Shown here: in pieces, positions 10,301 to 21,400 of the stretch | Position numbering within the stretch: the stretch's first letter is position 1 | Layout of the letters: each line of letters opens with the position of its first letter | Assembly (NCBI GenBank): GCA_036389255.1 | Contig: DASVQI010000006.1 | Coordinates: 496,001 to 560,000 of the forward strand | Direction: 5' to 3' | From: JACVRN01 sp036389255 | GTDB lineage: Bacteria > Acidobacteriota > Blastocatellia > Pyrinomonadales > Pyrinomonadaceae | DNA: 64,000 nucleotides | Position numbers and translations under genes: made by a program | The notes under the pieces: generated by a model | Database searches by the model: none | Told to the model about the DNA's origin: nothing | What the model saw: the letters and a program-made list of their open reading frames with translations, nothing else

Positions 10301-12114
10301 GCGCAGCCGCCGCGCCGCCTGAAGTTGTCGAAAAGCCTCTTCGGAAGCAGGACGCGAAAGCTCTGGCCGCGACGCTCGAAGAGGCTGTGGCCGGGCTGTT
10401 TGAAGAAGACTTGCGGCAGATTGTGGCCGACATTGCCGGAGTCTCAGTCGAGCAAATCTCCATGCATTATCCGCTAGGGGAATACGGGTTCGACTCTATA
10501 CGGTTCACGACGCTGAGCGTGCGACTGAACGAGCGGTTCGAAGTCGCGGTTGACCCGACCCTGTTTTATCAGCATCCCAAGCTGGCAGACTTGGCCGCGC
10601 ACTTGCGGGCCACCTACACGGACGAGATACGCCGCGCTTACGACGCCGGGACGAAAGCGGAAGCAGCAGAGTCAGGTCTGCCGGAAGTTGTCGAAAGCGC
10701 GGGCGCGGCCGTCGGTTATTCGCGCACGCTTACGGAAGCTATGCCGGAACAGTTCCGGCCGGTTGCGGTAATTGGCGTCGGGGCTCAACTGCCGGGAGGC
10801 GACTCGCTCGAAGAGTTCTGGTCGCAGCTAGAAGCTCAGCAAGACCTGATTCGACCCTATCCGGAGGAACGCGGTTTTTCAAGAAGCCTCTTTGCTCCCT
10901 ATCTTGAGAATGGTTCCGCAAATCTGTTTCAGGGGTCGTTCATCTCCGACGTCAGCAGCTTTGACGCGCCCCTGTTCAGAATTTCCCCGAGGGAAGCTTC
11001 GCAGATGGATCCGCAGCAACGCCTGCTGCTCCAAGCCGCTTGGCAGGCGATGGAGGACGCTGGATATGCGCCCTCGGCATTCTCCAACACAGACACGGGC
11101 GTCTTCGTCGGTTTGAGCGGGGCAGACTATTTCAGCCTGCTCAAATATGACGTTGACGAGATGGACGATCACTTCCTGATTGGAACGGCCCATTCAATCG
11201 CCTCCAATCGCATCTCCTATCTCTTCAACCTGCAAGGGCCGAGCGCGACGTTCGACACTGCCTGCTCAAGTTCGCTCGTGGCCGTACATCGCGCCGTGCG
11301 TGCGATTCAGGATGGCGTCTGTGAAACCGCGCTGGCTGGCGGAGCCAATCTGATTCTTTCGCCCTATGCCTATCTGGGGCTGCGGCGTGCGGGCATGCTC
11401 AGCGATGACAGTCGCTGCAAAACTTTCGATGAGCGCGCAAACGGCTACGGGCGCGGCGAAGGAGTCGGGCTGCTGTTACTGAAACGGCTTGACCGGGCGC
11501 TGGCCGATAACGACCCGGTGCACGCGGTCATCATCGGCTCGGCGGAAAATCATGGCGGGCGCACTCACTCGCTGACGGTTCCCAATCCACGGGCTCAGGC
11601 CGAGGTGCTGATTCGGGCTTATGAATCGAGCGACATTTCACCCGACACCATCAGCTACATAGAGACACACGGCACGGGGACTCAGCTCGGTGACCCCATC
11701 GAAGTGAATGGAATCAAGGAAGCTTTCGCACATCTCTATCGAACGCGCGAGCTGCCGGTTCCAGAGCAGCCGCATATTGCACTGGGCTCTGTCAAAACCA
11801 ACATCGGTCACTTGGAAGCGGCAGCAGGTGTGGCTGGAGTCATCAAGGTCTTGCTCGCCATGAAACACAGGACGCTGCCGGGGCTAGTCCATTTTTCACG
11901 GCAGAACAAAATGATTGACCTGACCGGGAGCCCCTTTTATTTACAGACGCGGACGGGCTTTTGGGAGCCCTTGCGCGACGCGCAAATGAATCCGTTGCCA
12001 CGTCGCGCAGGCGTGAGCTCATTCGGGATGGGCGGAAGCAATGCTCATCTAGTCTTGGAGGAACCGCCCGCCAGAGTTGAAGCACGCCCCTTGCCGGGAG
12101 GTGGGCCGGTATAA
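7273..12114 (+). CDS. NRPS/PKS hybrid: C-A(Gly)-carrier-KS3
   Basis: A 1613-residue protein. An N-terminal docking helix pair (residues 1-33) is followed by a condensation domain (about 40-475) with the intact HHLITDG motif at 170-176. The adenylation domain (about 490-1015) has YTSGSTGTPKG. A carrier has its serine at residue 1075 (YGFDSIRF). KS3 (about 1160-1600) has Cys1331 in DTACSSSLVAVH, HGTGTQLGD and KTNIGHLEAAAG. The specificity residues read from the A domain are D-I-L-Q-L-G-M-I-W-K, very close to known glycine codes, so glycine is the predicted substrate. The protein stops just after the KS core (NAHLVLEEPPARV...). The flanking linker that belongs to this KS begins the next protein. 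ATG 7273 follows the previous stop by 4 bp; ATG 7279 is an alternative. Confidence 0.95.
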   Translation: MQMNADIRRILEAVAAGRIAADEARSLLQALAERASPQPPPVYPLSKGQEALWIIHQQAPQTSAYNLPLALKLHAGARPELVAQALRAALNLHPVLRMNVKLEDAKPVQYDAQHRVVIEDLDMSHLTTHELTERLRSLIRLPFDLERDALHRIYYVQGPEQLSILLFVFHHLITDGVSSHLLIKSFIENYESLLNSKPLPAPAPASPYQEFVRWQHEMLASPVGEAHRQYWIGKLLNAPPSVLDQLADRPRSGPPLYQGESVSFELDRTQWEAVQALGRQEQVGAFSVVFAAFVCLLYLYTKQEEICVAVPVEGRPKKEFENTVGFFVNTIVLRTLCSAGMVCRDLLKAVYRELLESEEHVDYPFMSMIEALRKAGKPTPQFNCAFYFQKGVEKELELLGRSSAVEGIVSDFKQEGEFDFAAEVIVQDGKALIHFKFEPELFERSTVERLADHYLEIIGQMVLHPERQLQSFSLLTRSERELLERSNLTDTEYPLDGTVADLILAQARRTPDAIALIDEEKTLTYAELAAGVERLAEHLRNRNVAPGSLVAIFLERRAELVLAMLAIHRAGCAYVPLDPNFPEARISFILEDAGIRVLLTEAKLGQRFQSAGVEAILVDGLRLTASSDTLADEPRAAQETSGSTGAFNDRTAYVLYTSGSTGTPKGVEVSHGNLLNFLHSMAAQPGCTGSDHLLALTTVCFDIAGLELLLPLTRGGKVEIASTEVTKNGLLLREKLEASGATIVQATPATWQMLLAAGWTKRLGFKLLCGGEALTRELADKLLNRVDEVWNMYGPTETTIWSSASRVRRGHTIDIGSPIANTRFYLLDENQRPVPFSARGELYIAGYGVARGYWRRPELTDEKFLADPFRADGSRMYKTGDLARFLPNGAVEHLGRLDSQVKIRGFRVELGEIEATLLKSQLVEDAKILLREDFAGHSGLVAFVTVAGSPAPALDAELKQYMRRWLPDYMVPSRFVFLKSFPLTPSYKVDAKLLKEWAIEEIVRQFGSPGAAAAPPEVVEKPLRKQDAKALAATLEEAVAGLFEEDLRQIVADIAGVSVEQISMHYPLGEYGFDSIRFTTLSVRLNERFEVAVDPTLFYQHPKLADLAAHLRATYTDEIRRAYDAGTKAEAAESGLPEVVESAGAAVGYSRTLTEAMPEQFRPVAVIGVGAQLPGGDSLEEFWSQLEAQQDLIRPYPEERGFSRSLFAPYLENGSANLFQGSFISDVSSFDAPLFRISPREASQMDPQQRLLLQAAWQAMEDAGYAPSAFSNTDTGVFVGLSGADYFSLLKYDVDEMDDHFLIGTAHSIASNRISYLFNLQGPSATFDTACSSSLVAVHRAVRAIQDGVCETALAGGANLILSPYAYLGLRRAGMLSDDSRCKTFDERANGYGRGEGVGLLLLKRLDRALADNDPVHAVIIGSAENHGGRTHSLTVPNPRAQAEVLIRAYESSDISPDTISYIETHGTGTQLGDPIEVNGIKEAFAHLYRTRELPVPEQPHIALGSVKTNIGHLEAAAGVAGVIKVLLAMKHRTLPGLVHFSRQNKMIDLTGSPFYLQTRTGFWEPLRDAQMNPLPRRAGVSSFGMGGSNAHLVLEEPPARVEARPLPGGGPV
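7390..10620 (+). other. NRPS module 3: C-A-carrier, glycine predicted
   Basis: The condensation domain joins the polyketide on the upstream ACP to an aminoacyl-carrier. The A domain activates the amino acid. The Gly call rests on my alignment of FDIAGLELL, VQATPATWQ, LLCGGEA, NMYGPTETTIW and SYKVD to the GrsA pocket. The carrier is ACP-like (YGFDSIRFTTLS, then DPTLFYQHPKLADLAAHL) rather than a classical PCP with a GGHS/GGDS core. No epimerisation, methylation or heterocyclisation domain is present. Confidence 0.82.
10740..12060 (+). other. KS3, C-terminal ketosynthase of protein 2 (split from its linker)
   Basis: Complete KS core with Cys (nt 11263) and both His motifs. The segment after the N-terminal KS motif (RPYPEERGFSRSLFAPYL) is divergent, without the usual DRWDW. 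It would elongate the glycyl chain. Its flanking linker domain is encoded at the start of the following gene (from 12179), so the functional KS unit is presumably assembled from two polypeptides. Confidence 0.85.
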
Positions 12115-12163
12115 GTCCGCGTGGCGCTCTAGCAGGCGAGTGCTTCAGTCAATCTCAAAGAAA

Positions 12164-12181
12164 GGAGAGACGAGTCAAGTG
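12164..12181 (+). promoter_or_regulatory. Shine-Dalgarno that fixes the start of the 7137-residue PKS
   Basis: AAAGGAGAG at 12161-12169 lies 9 bp before GTG at 12179. The upstream in-frame ATG at 12077 has no comparable site. It would add a 34-residue Arg/Ser-rich tail that overlaps the end of the previous gene and matches nothing in the other linkers. Confidence 0.75.
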
Positions 12182-15100
12182 TCAACCAAATCCGCCAAAC
12201 AACTGGTGTTGTTGTCCGCTCCCGGCGCGCAGCAGCTTCAGGAGTATGCCCGCCGCTTGATGAAGTGGGTGGCGACGCGGGAGAGCACGGAAACGGCTGG
12301 CGGACAATCGCCCGACCTTCCCGGTTTGTTGTCGGGTCTGGCTTACACGCTTCAGGTAGGCCGCGAGCCCATGCGTGAGCGATTGGCTCTGGTGGTTTCC
12401 TCTCTGGCGGAGCTGCACGAACAACTCGGCCTCTTTCTGGAACGCCCGTCCGCAGCCTACCGCGTTTTACAAGGCAGCGCGAACGAAGAGTTCGTTCAGG
12501 AATTCTTGAGGGATAAGAGCAAGGGCCACGCTTTCATCGAGACTGCCGCCGCCGAGAGAGACTTTGACGGGCTGGCGCGCCTTTGGGTGAACGGCGTGAA
12601 TGTTGACTGGAACCTGCTTTACGGCGACGGCGTGCGCCCCGCGCGGCTCTCCGTCCCTACCCTTCCGTTCCTCAAGAAAGAGTATTGGCTAGAAGAGCCC
12701 AAGCGTCTCGCGCGTGCGGAGGGCCACGCCGTCAAGCCGTTCCTCCATCCGCTCATCGGCTCCAACATTTCAGACTTCCAGCAACAGAAGTACAGCACTA
12801 CCTTGAGCGGCACAGAGTATTTCCTGCGCGAGCACGCTATCGGAGAGCAAAAAGTTCTCCCTGCTGTGGCCACGCTCGAAATGGCTCTGGCCGGAGCTTC
12901 GCTGGCAGACCATAGGACTGTGACGAGGCTGGAGAACGTCGTCTGGTCTAGGCCGATTGTGGTGGAACGCGAGCCTGTGGAAGTGCGTCTCGAACTCGTG
13001 CCGTCGGGCGATGGCGTGAACTATGAAATCCGGCGCGAAAATCCGGAGGGCGAGGCGCAACTGTGCTGCGCCGGAACGCTTCGCTTCGAGCTTATACCGG
13101 ATGCGGGCCAAAAGCAGGCGATGGACTTGAGCGAGATTCGGGCACGCTGCACCGAGACGGTTTCACGCGAAGAGTGTTATCGCTTCTTCGACCGCGCCGG
13201 AGTGAGCTACGGGCCTGCGTTTCGTCCGATTCAGTCGCTTCAGTTCGGGCAACGGGAGGCTCTATCCCGTCTGGAACTGCCGGAGGGGATTGATATTCCT
13301 TTCGAGAAGTTCGTGCTGCATCCCTCTATCATGGATGGGATTCTGCAAACAGCACTGTGGACGACGGGCAGACCGCAAGACGCGCAGGAGCGCAGACTGC
13401 CGTTCGCTCTGACCTCGTTGGACATCCTGCATCCCCTGCCGCGCACAGGGTATGTCCACGCTACTTTGTCTCAAACCAACCAGCCGCAATCGGCCCTGAC
13501 AAAGTATGACCTCGCGCTGCTGGACGACGATGGGCGGGTCATCCTGCGCATAGGGGAATTCACCACGAGAGAAGTCGGCGAGGCACACGCCCTGCGCCGT
13601 GAGCAGAGCAGCAGTGTTGAAGCGGTCGAAACTCAAGCTTACGAACGAGCGTGGGAAAGAGAGCGCACGGTTAATGCTGCGACAGCCGGAAAGCTAGCAG
13701 GAGACGTGTTGGTGCTGAGCTTCGATGAGGATTTCACCAACGCGCTGAAACGGGAAGCGGACGACGGCGCGAGCCGAATCCTATGGCTTCAGCCCGGCCC
13801 ACGGTTTGAGCAACTGCGCCCTGACCACTGGCAGTTCAATCCTGATAGCGAGCAAGAGCGCCGCCTACTGTTCCAGAAGTTAAAACAGGACGGCCGCGCG
13901 CCCACCCGACTGATTTGGCAAGGCGTGGAACGGGCAGGCACGTTGTCTGCCGCTTCTACGCTCGCGCCGCCGTCCCTGTGGCTCTTTCACCTGTTCCGCG
14001 CGTGGGCCTTGGAAAAATTCCGCGAGCCGTTGCGCTTGATTTTTGTACACGAGCAGACGGGCACGCTCGAAAGCCTCTTTTTCAACGCGCTTGGCGGGCT
14101 GGCAAAAACTATCGCCAACGAAAACCCGCGCTTTCTCTGTTCAGTGGTAGAGGTGCAGGCCGCGAGCCCGTCGCAACTAAGCACTGTGGAGCTGCTGGCG
14201 CGAGTTGCCCTGCACGAATTGCAGGCGGCGGATGAGCACGAGTTCGAGCTACGTTACATAGGACTTGAGCGGCAGGTGCGTCGCTGGCATACGGTGCGCA
14301 AGCTTGGTGAGTCGGCTGCTCAAATCCGTTTCCGCGACGGCGGGATTTACCTCGTCACGGGGGGACTTGGCGCGCTCGGACGCATCTTCGTAAAAAGCCT
14401 TGGCGAGAGTTGGCGCGCGCGATTCATTCTGACGGGGCGCTCTCAATCGTCTTCGTTGATTGAACAGGAGCTCGCCGGACTACGCAAGCTTGGAATAGAT
14501 GCGGCGTACCTGCCGGCAGACCTGTCGCGTCGTGTGGAAGCTGTGCGGCTTGTCGAGCGAATCCGCTCCGAGCATGGAAATCTAAACGGCATCATTCATC
14601 TGGCCGGGACTATGCGTGACGAGTTCCTGCTGCGGAAAACAGCAGCAGAGTTTGAAGAAGTGCTTGCGCCGAAGGTCGCAGGGACATTGGAGCTGGATAG
14701 CGCGACCGCCGACCAGCCGCTTGATTTCTTCATCTTATTCTCGTCGGTTTCGGGCGCGGCGGGTTCGCCGGGGCAGGGCGATTACGCCTATGCGAACTCT
14801 TTTCTGGACAGCTTCGCCGCTTGGCGTGAAGAGCAAAGACGCGCCGGGAAGCGTTCGGGCAAGACGCTCTCGATTCTGTGGCCTATGTGGGCAGAGGGCG
14901 GCATGCGTGTGGATGAAGCGATGCAGGAACAGCTCGTCGCCCTGTCCGGCCTGCGCCCGCTTGAGCGAGCGGAAGGACTCAAAGCCTTCGCCGCCGCGCT
15001 GTCACATACGGGCGACCATCTGTTGATTGCCAACGGAGTCTCGGCACGCGTGCGCGAGTTCCTCGAAGCCACGACGCGCGTCCCGCTCCCCGCGGAACTT

Positions 15101-15420
15101 CGAAAGAGAAGCTCGCCGCCCGAAGGCCGCCCGCCAGCAGCCTCCGCGACAGAGAAGCCCATGGATGCGCCCAGACCGGATTTGGCAGAACAGACCGAAG
15201 AGTATCTGAAAGAAATACTGGCCGGAACCTTCAAGATGCAGCCCGATGAGATTGAGGCTGGGACTGCTTTTGAGGCATACGGGATTGACTCAATCCTCAT
15301 CATGGACTTGACCCGGCAGTTGGAACAACATTTCGGCTCGCTGCCGAAGACATTATTCTTTGAGTATCAAGACCTCAAATCGCTGGCCGCATATTTTACG
15401 GATAACTACCGCGAAAAGCT
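12179..15420 (+). other. Module 4, second half: linker-DH1-KR1-ACP
   Basis: The linker shows LVLLSAPGAQQL, LAYTLQVGREPM and the closing LPFLKKEYWL, the same order as after other KSs here. In DH1 the catalytic His is residue 219 (EHAIGEQKVLP; the conserved Gly is shifted by one place) and the catalytic Asp is in HPSIMDGILQ. KR1 has TGGLGALG, FSSVSG and GDYAYAN, with Asp in GTMRDEF, suggesting B-type. The ACP site is YGIDSILIMD. Expected outcome: an alpha,beta double bond after the glycine unit. Confidence 0.85.
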
Positions 15421-18400
15421 TGAGTCTCTGCTGACTTCGCCCGGCTACGCGACGGTCGCGGCACAGGTGGAGCAAGACGAATCGCAGCCTTCCTATATTT
15501 CGGAGCAACCGGCGACGGCTCAGCCTCAAGAGGCGCAGACATCAACCGCCTCTCAGTCAACCACGAACCGCTTGACCTCTTCGACCGTTGCGCCGAGTTT
15601 CCGGAACACGGAAGCCAGAGAGCGCGAGCCCATAGCAATCATAGGCGTCAGCGCACGTTTCGCGCAGGCGAACGACCTCTATGCCTTCTGGGAAAATCTG
15701 AGGACAGGGAAAAACAGCATCACGGAAATTCCGAGGGAGCGCTGGGACTGGCGAGAATATGAGAGCGCAACGGAGATGGACGCCGCTTCGACCTACAGCC
15801 GTTGGGGCAGTTTTCTGGACGACGTGGATAAGTTCGATTCATTGTTCTTTGGAATCTCTCCTAGGGAAGCGGAAATCATTGACCCGCAGGAGCGTCTTTT
15901 TCTGCAAACCGCTTGGCATACGTTGGAGGATGCGGGCTACACCAGAAAAGACCTGAAGGAACAGCGAGTCGGAGTCTATGTCGGCGTGATGTACGGCCTC
16001 TATCAACTCTATGAATCAGAGCAGGGACGGCTGGCCGCTTCCTCTTATGCCTCAATCGCCAACCGTGTCTCCTACACGCTTGGTCTGCGCGGGCCGAGTA
16101 TCGCGCTGGATACGATGTGCTCGTCCGCGCTGACGGCCATGCACTTGGCCTGTCAGGCTCTGCATAACGGAGAGACTGACCTTGCTCTTGCGGGCGGAGT
16201 CAACCTGCACCTGCATCCTTACAAGTACAGGATGCTGGGACAGGGGCAATTCACGTCCAGCGACGGTTTGTGCCGCAGCTTTGGCGAAGGCGGAGACGGC
16301 TATGTTCCGGGCGAGGGCGTGGGCGCAGTCCTGCTCAAGCCACTGAGCGACGCGCTCCGGGACGGGGACTACATTTACGGGACGATACTGGGCAGCGTGC
16401 TGAATCACGGCGGAAAGACGAACAGCTATACAGTGCCGAACCCTGTCTCTCAAGGTGATTTGATTGAGAAGGCCATAGAAATCGCGGGCATTGATGGCCG
16501 CACCATCTCTTACATAGAGGCGCACGGGACGGGCACTTCGCTGGGCGACCCAATCGAAATACGCGGGCTGACGCGGGCATTCGAGAAATACGGCTTCGAT
16601 AAACAGAGCCTGCCCATTGGCTCGGTCAAGTCAAACATAGGACACCTTGAATCCGCCGCAGGGATTGCGGGTGTGGTCAAAGTCCTGCTGCAAATGAAGC
16701 ACCGGAAGCTCGTGCCGTCAATTCATTCAGCTACGTTGAACGCCAACATTGATTGGGAGAATTCGGCCTTTTATGTGCAGCAGGATTACAGGGAGTGGAA
16801 ACGCCCGGTTCTTCATCTGGACGGAAGGGAAGAAGTCGTTCCGTTACGCGCCGGAATCAGTTCCTTTGGAGCGGGCGGAGCCAACGCGCATTTGATTCTC
16901 GAAGAGCATGAAGCTCCGGTTGAAAAGCCACGGCTGGACGGCACTGCGCGCCTGCTGGTCTTTTCCGCCAAGACCGCAGAGCGGCTCCGCGTACTGGCCG
17001 AGCAATTCGTTCAGTTCCTGCAAAAGCAGCCGGTGACAGACCTCACCCGCATGGCTTACACCCTTCAGACAGGTCGTGAAGAGTTGGAAGAACGGCTGGC
17101 AGTCGTGGCTTCTTCGAGCGGCGAGCTGGTTGAGAAGCTATACGCCTTTCTGAACGATTCCACACAGCCCGAAGAAGTCTTTCGCGGCAGTTTAAGAGAC
17201 GAGGCCGCAGCCGCAGCGCGCGCGCCGAAAACCGGACGGAAGAATACATTGGATGCGCGTGAGGCTCTGGAAAATCGAGACTTGTTACGCCTCGCGGAGG
17301 TCTGGGTGAAGGGGGCCGCCGTCGAGTGGCAGCTTTTGTATGACGCACCATTCCCTCGTCGTCTGCCGCTTCCGGGGTATCCGTTTGAAATGACGCGCTC
17401 ATGGCTCGCGTCAGCCTCTGTAACGAGACGCGGCGGCGCTTCGGCGCTACACCCTCTGATTGACCGAGTGGATGCGGCTCAGACTTTGGACACCGGCCTC
17501 TCTTTCAGCAAAGTCTTCCGCCCGTCGGACGCTGTGATTCAGGATCATCGCGTCGGAGGAGTCCCCGTGCTGCCGGGCGTGGCCGTTCTGGAAATGGCGC
17601 GCGCCGCCATGAAAGAGGCCGGTAAGACAGAGCATGTTCAACTGAAGAAGGTTCGCTGGCTGCGCCCGTTAATTGTCTCGGAAAGCGAAGTCCGAGCGTG
17701 GATGACCTTGAGAAAGACCGACGAAGGCGTGACGTTTGAGCTTCTGGGGCAGGGCGAAGACGGCTTGACGACGCACGCGCGCGGCACTGTAGAACTCTCT
17801 GGCGCGAACGCAACTCGAAGCACCGAACGCTTGTCCGTAGAGGACATCAGGGGCAGATGTAATAACAGGCTCAACGGCGAGGAGCTTTATCAGGAATACG
17901 CGAAGGCAGGGCTGGACTACGGCCCTTACTTTCGCGGACTGCAATGGATTGAGTCGAACGATGAAGAGGCTCTGGGCCGGATTATACTTCCTGAAGAATC
18001 TGCTGGCGGGCTGGAGAAATATGACCTGCATCCGGCCATCATAGACAGCGCCCTTCACGTCGTCGCGGCATTCCGCGCCCAATCGTCCGCGAAGACGAAA
18101 ATGCCCTATTCCGTGGAATCCGTGGAGCTGCTGCACTCGCTTCCGGCGCAAGGTTACGCCTATGTGCAGCCGCATGGCCGTGACCATTATCACGTAACGG
18201 TGCTGGATGATTCGGGGCGTGTCTGCGTCAAGCTTCATGACTTGGCACTGAGGCCGGTTCCGGAGGCGGAAGACTCTTTGAAGGAGATGCTCTTTGCGCC
18301 GCACTGGGTTCCGGCGCATGAACTGCTTGATGACGCGCCCCCGGCCGACTCCCTCTGGATTGTGCATGACGAAGACTCCGAGTCGCTGGCGCGTGCGCTC

Positions 18401-21400
18401 GCCGCAGAACACGGCGGTAACGCGGCGCAGTTGATGGATGTTGCGCGACTAACAACAGATTCCGGTCTGTCCGACTCACTCGCGCTGCCCGGCCTGATTT
18501 ACTTCATGGGCGGCTTTCAACCAGCGCGGGAACGACAGGGCGACATGAACGCTCTGGAGTCTAGCCAGCAGCGCGGTGTGTTGTCGCTGTTCCGTCTGGT
18601 CAAGCTCCTGCTCGTGCGTGGAGGCGCATCTCGCCCTGTGCGTTTGAATGTCATCACCCATGACGTTTGCAGTCTGGAAGGCGGAGCGACTCTTAATCCG
18701 TTCGCGGGCAGCCTGCACGGCTTCACGATGTCGCTGGCTCGTGAATATCCACGCTGGGAAGTGGGACTCGTTGACATCAGCTTAAAGGATTCCAGAACTG
18801 AAGACGCGCATGAAGGGCTGCGCGCTCTGGCACAAGCTCTGGCGCATAAGCCGCGTACAAGTCCGGGCAGCGTCGTGGCCTTGCGCGGCCGCACGCTTTA
18901 TCGCAGGAGCCTTCTACCACTCGAACAACCAGCGCCCGCCGGGAGCGGCTTCCGCCGCAAGGGCGTCTATTTGATTATCGGTGGAGCCGGAGGACTCGGG
19001 CTCGAGGTCACGGATTGGCTCGTACGCAATTACGAGGCGCGCGTCGTTCTGTTGGGACGAAGCCCGCTAGACCTTGAGCGTCAGCGACGGGTAGATGAGA
19101 TTGACCCGACCCGGCAGCACCTGAGCTATCAACAGGCGGACGCCGCAGACCCGGAAAGCCTGCGACGTGTCGTGCTCAAGGTCAGGGAGACGCATGGCGC
19201 GCTGCACGGCGTTATTCATTCAGCCATCGTCCTGCATGACCTGAGCCTACAGAAGATGGACGAATCCACTTTCAGGGAAGCCCTAGACGCAAAGACACGG
19301 ATTTGTGTCTCGCTCTTTGACGCAATCAGAGACGAAAAGCCGGATTTCGTTCTTTTCTTTTCTTCTACGGTGGCACTGTCGGGCAGCGCGGGACAAAGCA
19401 ATTACGCGGCTGGCTGTGCCTTCAAGGACAGCTTCGCCAGCTTCATGGCCGACAACCTGAGCACATCCGCCAAGGTTATCAATTGGGGTTATTGGGGAAC
19501 CGTGGGCGTAGCTGCTAACGAGACATACCGGCAGCGTCTGTCGCAACAGGGGATTTTCTCCATCTCCCCGCAGGAAGGCATGCAAGCTCTTGAGCGCATC
19601 ATGCAGCACGGAGACAACCAAGTCGTAGTTATGAAAGCCAGACGTGATGTGCTGGCTGACGGGGGCGTGGACTTCTCCGGCAGCTTGCGCTGGCAGCCGC
19701 GCGAGCAGGGAACTTCACTCAAACGCGCGCGGGAAGTGACGCGTACTGCGCCCGAAATGTTGCCGCAGGCAACTCAATTCACTGAAGCACTCCAACCCGA
19801 GCGGCCCCCGGCGGCTGAGGTCGCGCCGGACGCTTCCGGCTCAAACACGGAAGATTTGAGGAAGGCCATCGAAGGATACGTGAAGGGAGCGTTCCACAAG
19901 GTCTTGCAAATTCCGGAGGCCAAGCTCTGGCCCGACGAAACCTTTGAGAATTATGGCATTGACTCGCTGACCGTGCCGCAAATTATAGACATCTTCAGCG
20001 CGGACTTGGGGTCGCTCTCCTCCACCTTGCTGTTCGAGTACACGACCATACGCCAGTTGACGGAATTCTTTCTGGAAAGTCATGGCGCAACATTGCGTAA
20101 GCTCTTGCGCCCTGAGAGCGAGCCGCAGGTTACTGCTCCCCGCTCTGAAAGTGTCGCGCTTGAAGATGTCGCCAAGCATGAGCCCGCGAAGCGGCCCGCC
20201 ATCGAAGTAACGGCGCAGGCGAAAGCTCCTGAAGAAAACAGGGTTCAATCCTCATCGCCGCAGGCAAGGGAGCTGTCCTTCGTGCGGCGCAGGATTGCGA
20301 TTGTCGGAGTGGCCGGACGCTACCCTCAGGCGAATAGCCTGGATGAGTTCTGGAAAAATTTACGGGCCGGAAAAGATTCTGTGCAGCAGGTTCCCGCAGA
20401 CCGTTGGGACTGGCGCACGTATTCCGAGGTTGACGGCGCGCCCATCAGTCGCTGGGGCGGATTCCTTGACGGTATAGACCAATTCGACCCGATGTTTTTC
20501 AACATGTCGCGCCGTGAAGCTGAGTTCACAGACCCGCAGGAAAGACTCTTTTTGGAAACCACTTGGCGAACGCTGGAAGACGCAGGCTACACGCGGCTGC
20601 GCCTGCGCGACGCGCGTGTGGGCGTCTACGTGGGCGTCATGTACGGGCACTACCAGCTCATCGAAACGCACGACAATCTGGCAGGCGACATGGGATACGC
20701 CTCGATTGCCAACCGCGTCTCCTACTTCTTTGATTTTCGCGGGCCGAGCATGGCTGTTGATACCATGTGCTCTTCATCGCTGAGCGCGATTCATCTCGCG
20801 TGTCAGGCACTGCTGCTGGATGAGATAGATTATGCGATTGCGGGCGGCGTCAATCTAGCGGTTCACCCACGCAAGTACGCTCAACTGGCGGTGGGGCGCT
20901 TTACTTCGAGCGATGGTCGCTGCCGGAGTTTCGGTGAAGGCGGAGACGGAATGGTTCCGGGCGAGGGCGTGGGCGCGTTACTCCTGAAGCCACTGGAACA
21001 GGCGGAACGCGACGGCGACCGCATCTACGGAGTCATACTGAGCAGCTCCTTGAATCACGGCGGGAAAACTAGCGGCTACTCTGTGCCCAACCCGGTCGCG
21101 CAGGGAGCCCTTGTCGAAGATGCAATCAGGCGAGCCGGAGTTGAAGCGGAGACTATCGGTTATATAGAAGCGCACGGCACCGGAACATCTTTAGGCGACC
21201 CCATAGAGATGAACGGATTAATCCGCGCCTTCAGGCAACGCCCGCTCAATGGTCGAAAGATTCCCGTCGGCTCGCTGAAGTCGAACATAGGCCATCTGGA
21301 ATCGGCCGCAGGCGTCGCGGCTGTGACCAAAGTGCTGCTGCAAATGAAGCACGGACAGCTTGTACCCTCCCTGCACGCTGAGCGTCTGAACCCCAACATT

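Noticed and set aside
12077..12178. In-frame ATG at 12077 as the start of the 7137-residue PKS
   Set aside because: No ribosome site, overlap with the previous gene, and the 34 added residues look like out-of-frame translation. GTG 12179 has a clear AAAGGAG.
12060..12180. Frameshift joining proteins 2 and 3
   Set aside because: The residues encoded in both frames between the KS core and the linker do not resemble a KS-linker joint, there is a stop, and a good ribosome site precedes the new start. A sequencing error remains possible but is not needed.
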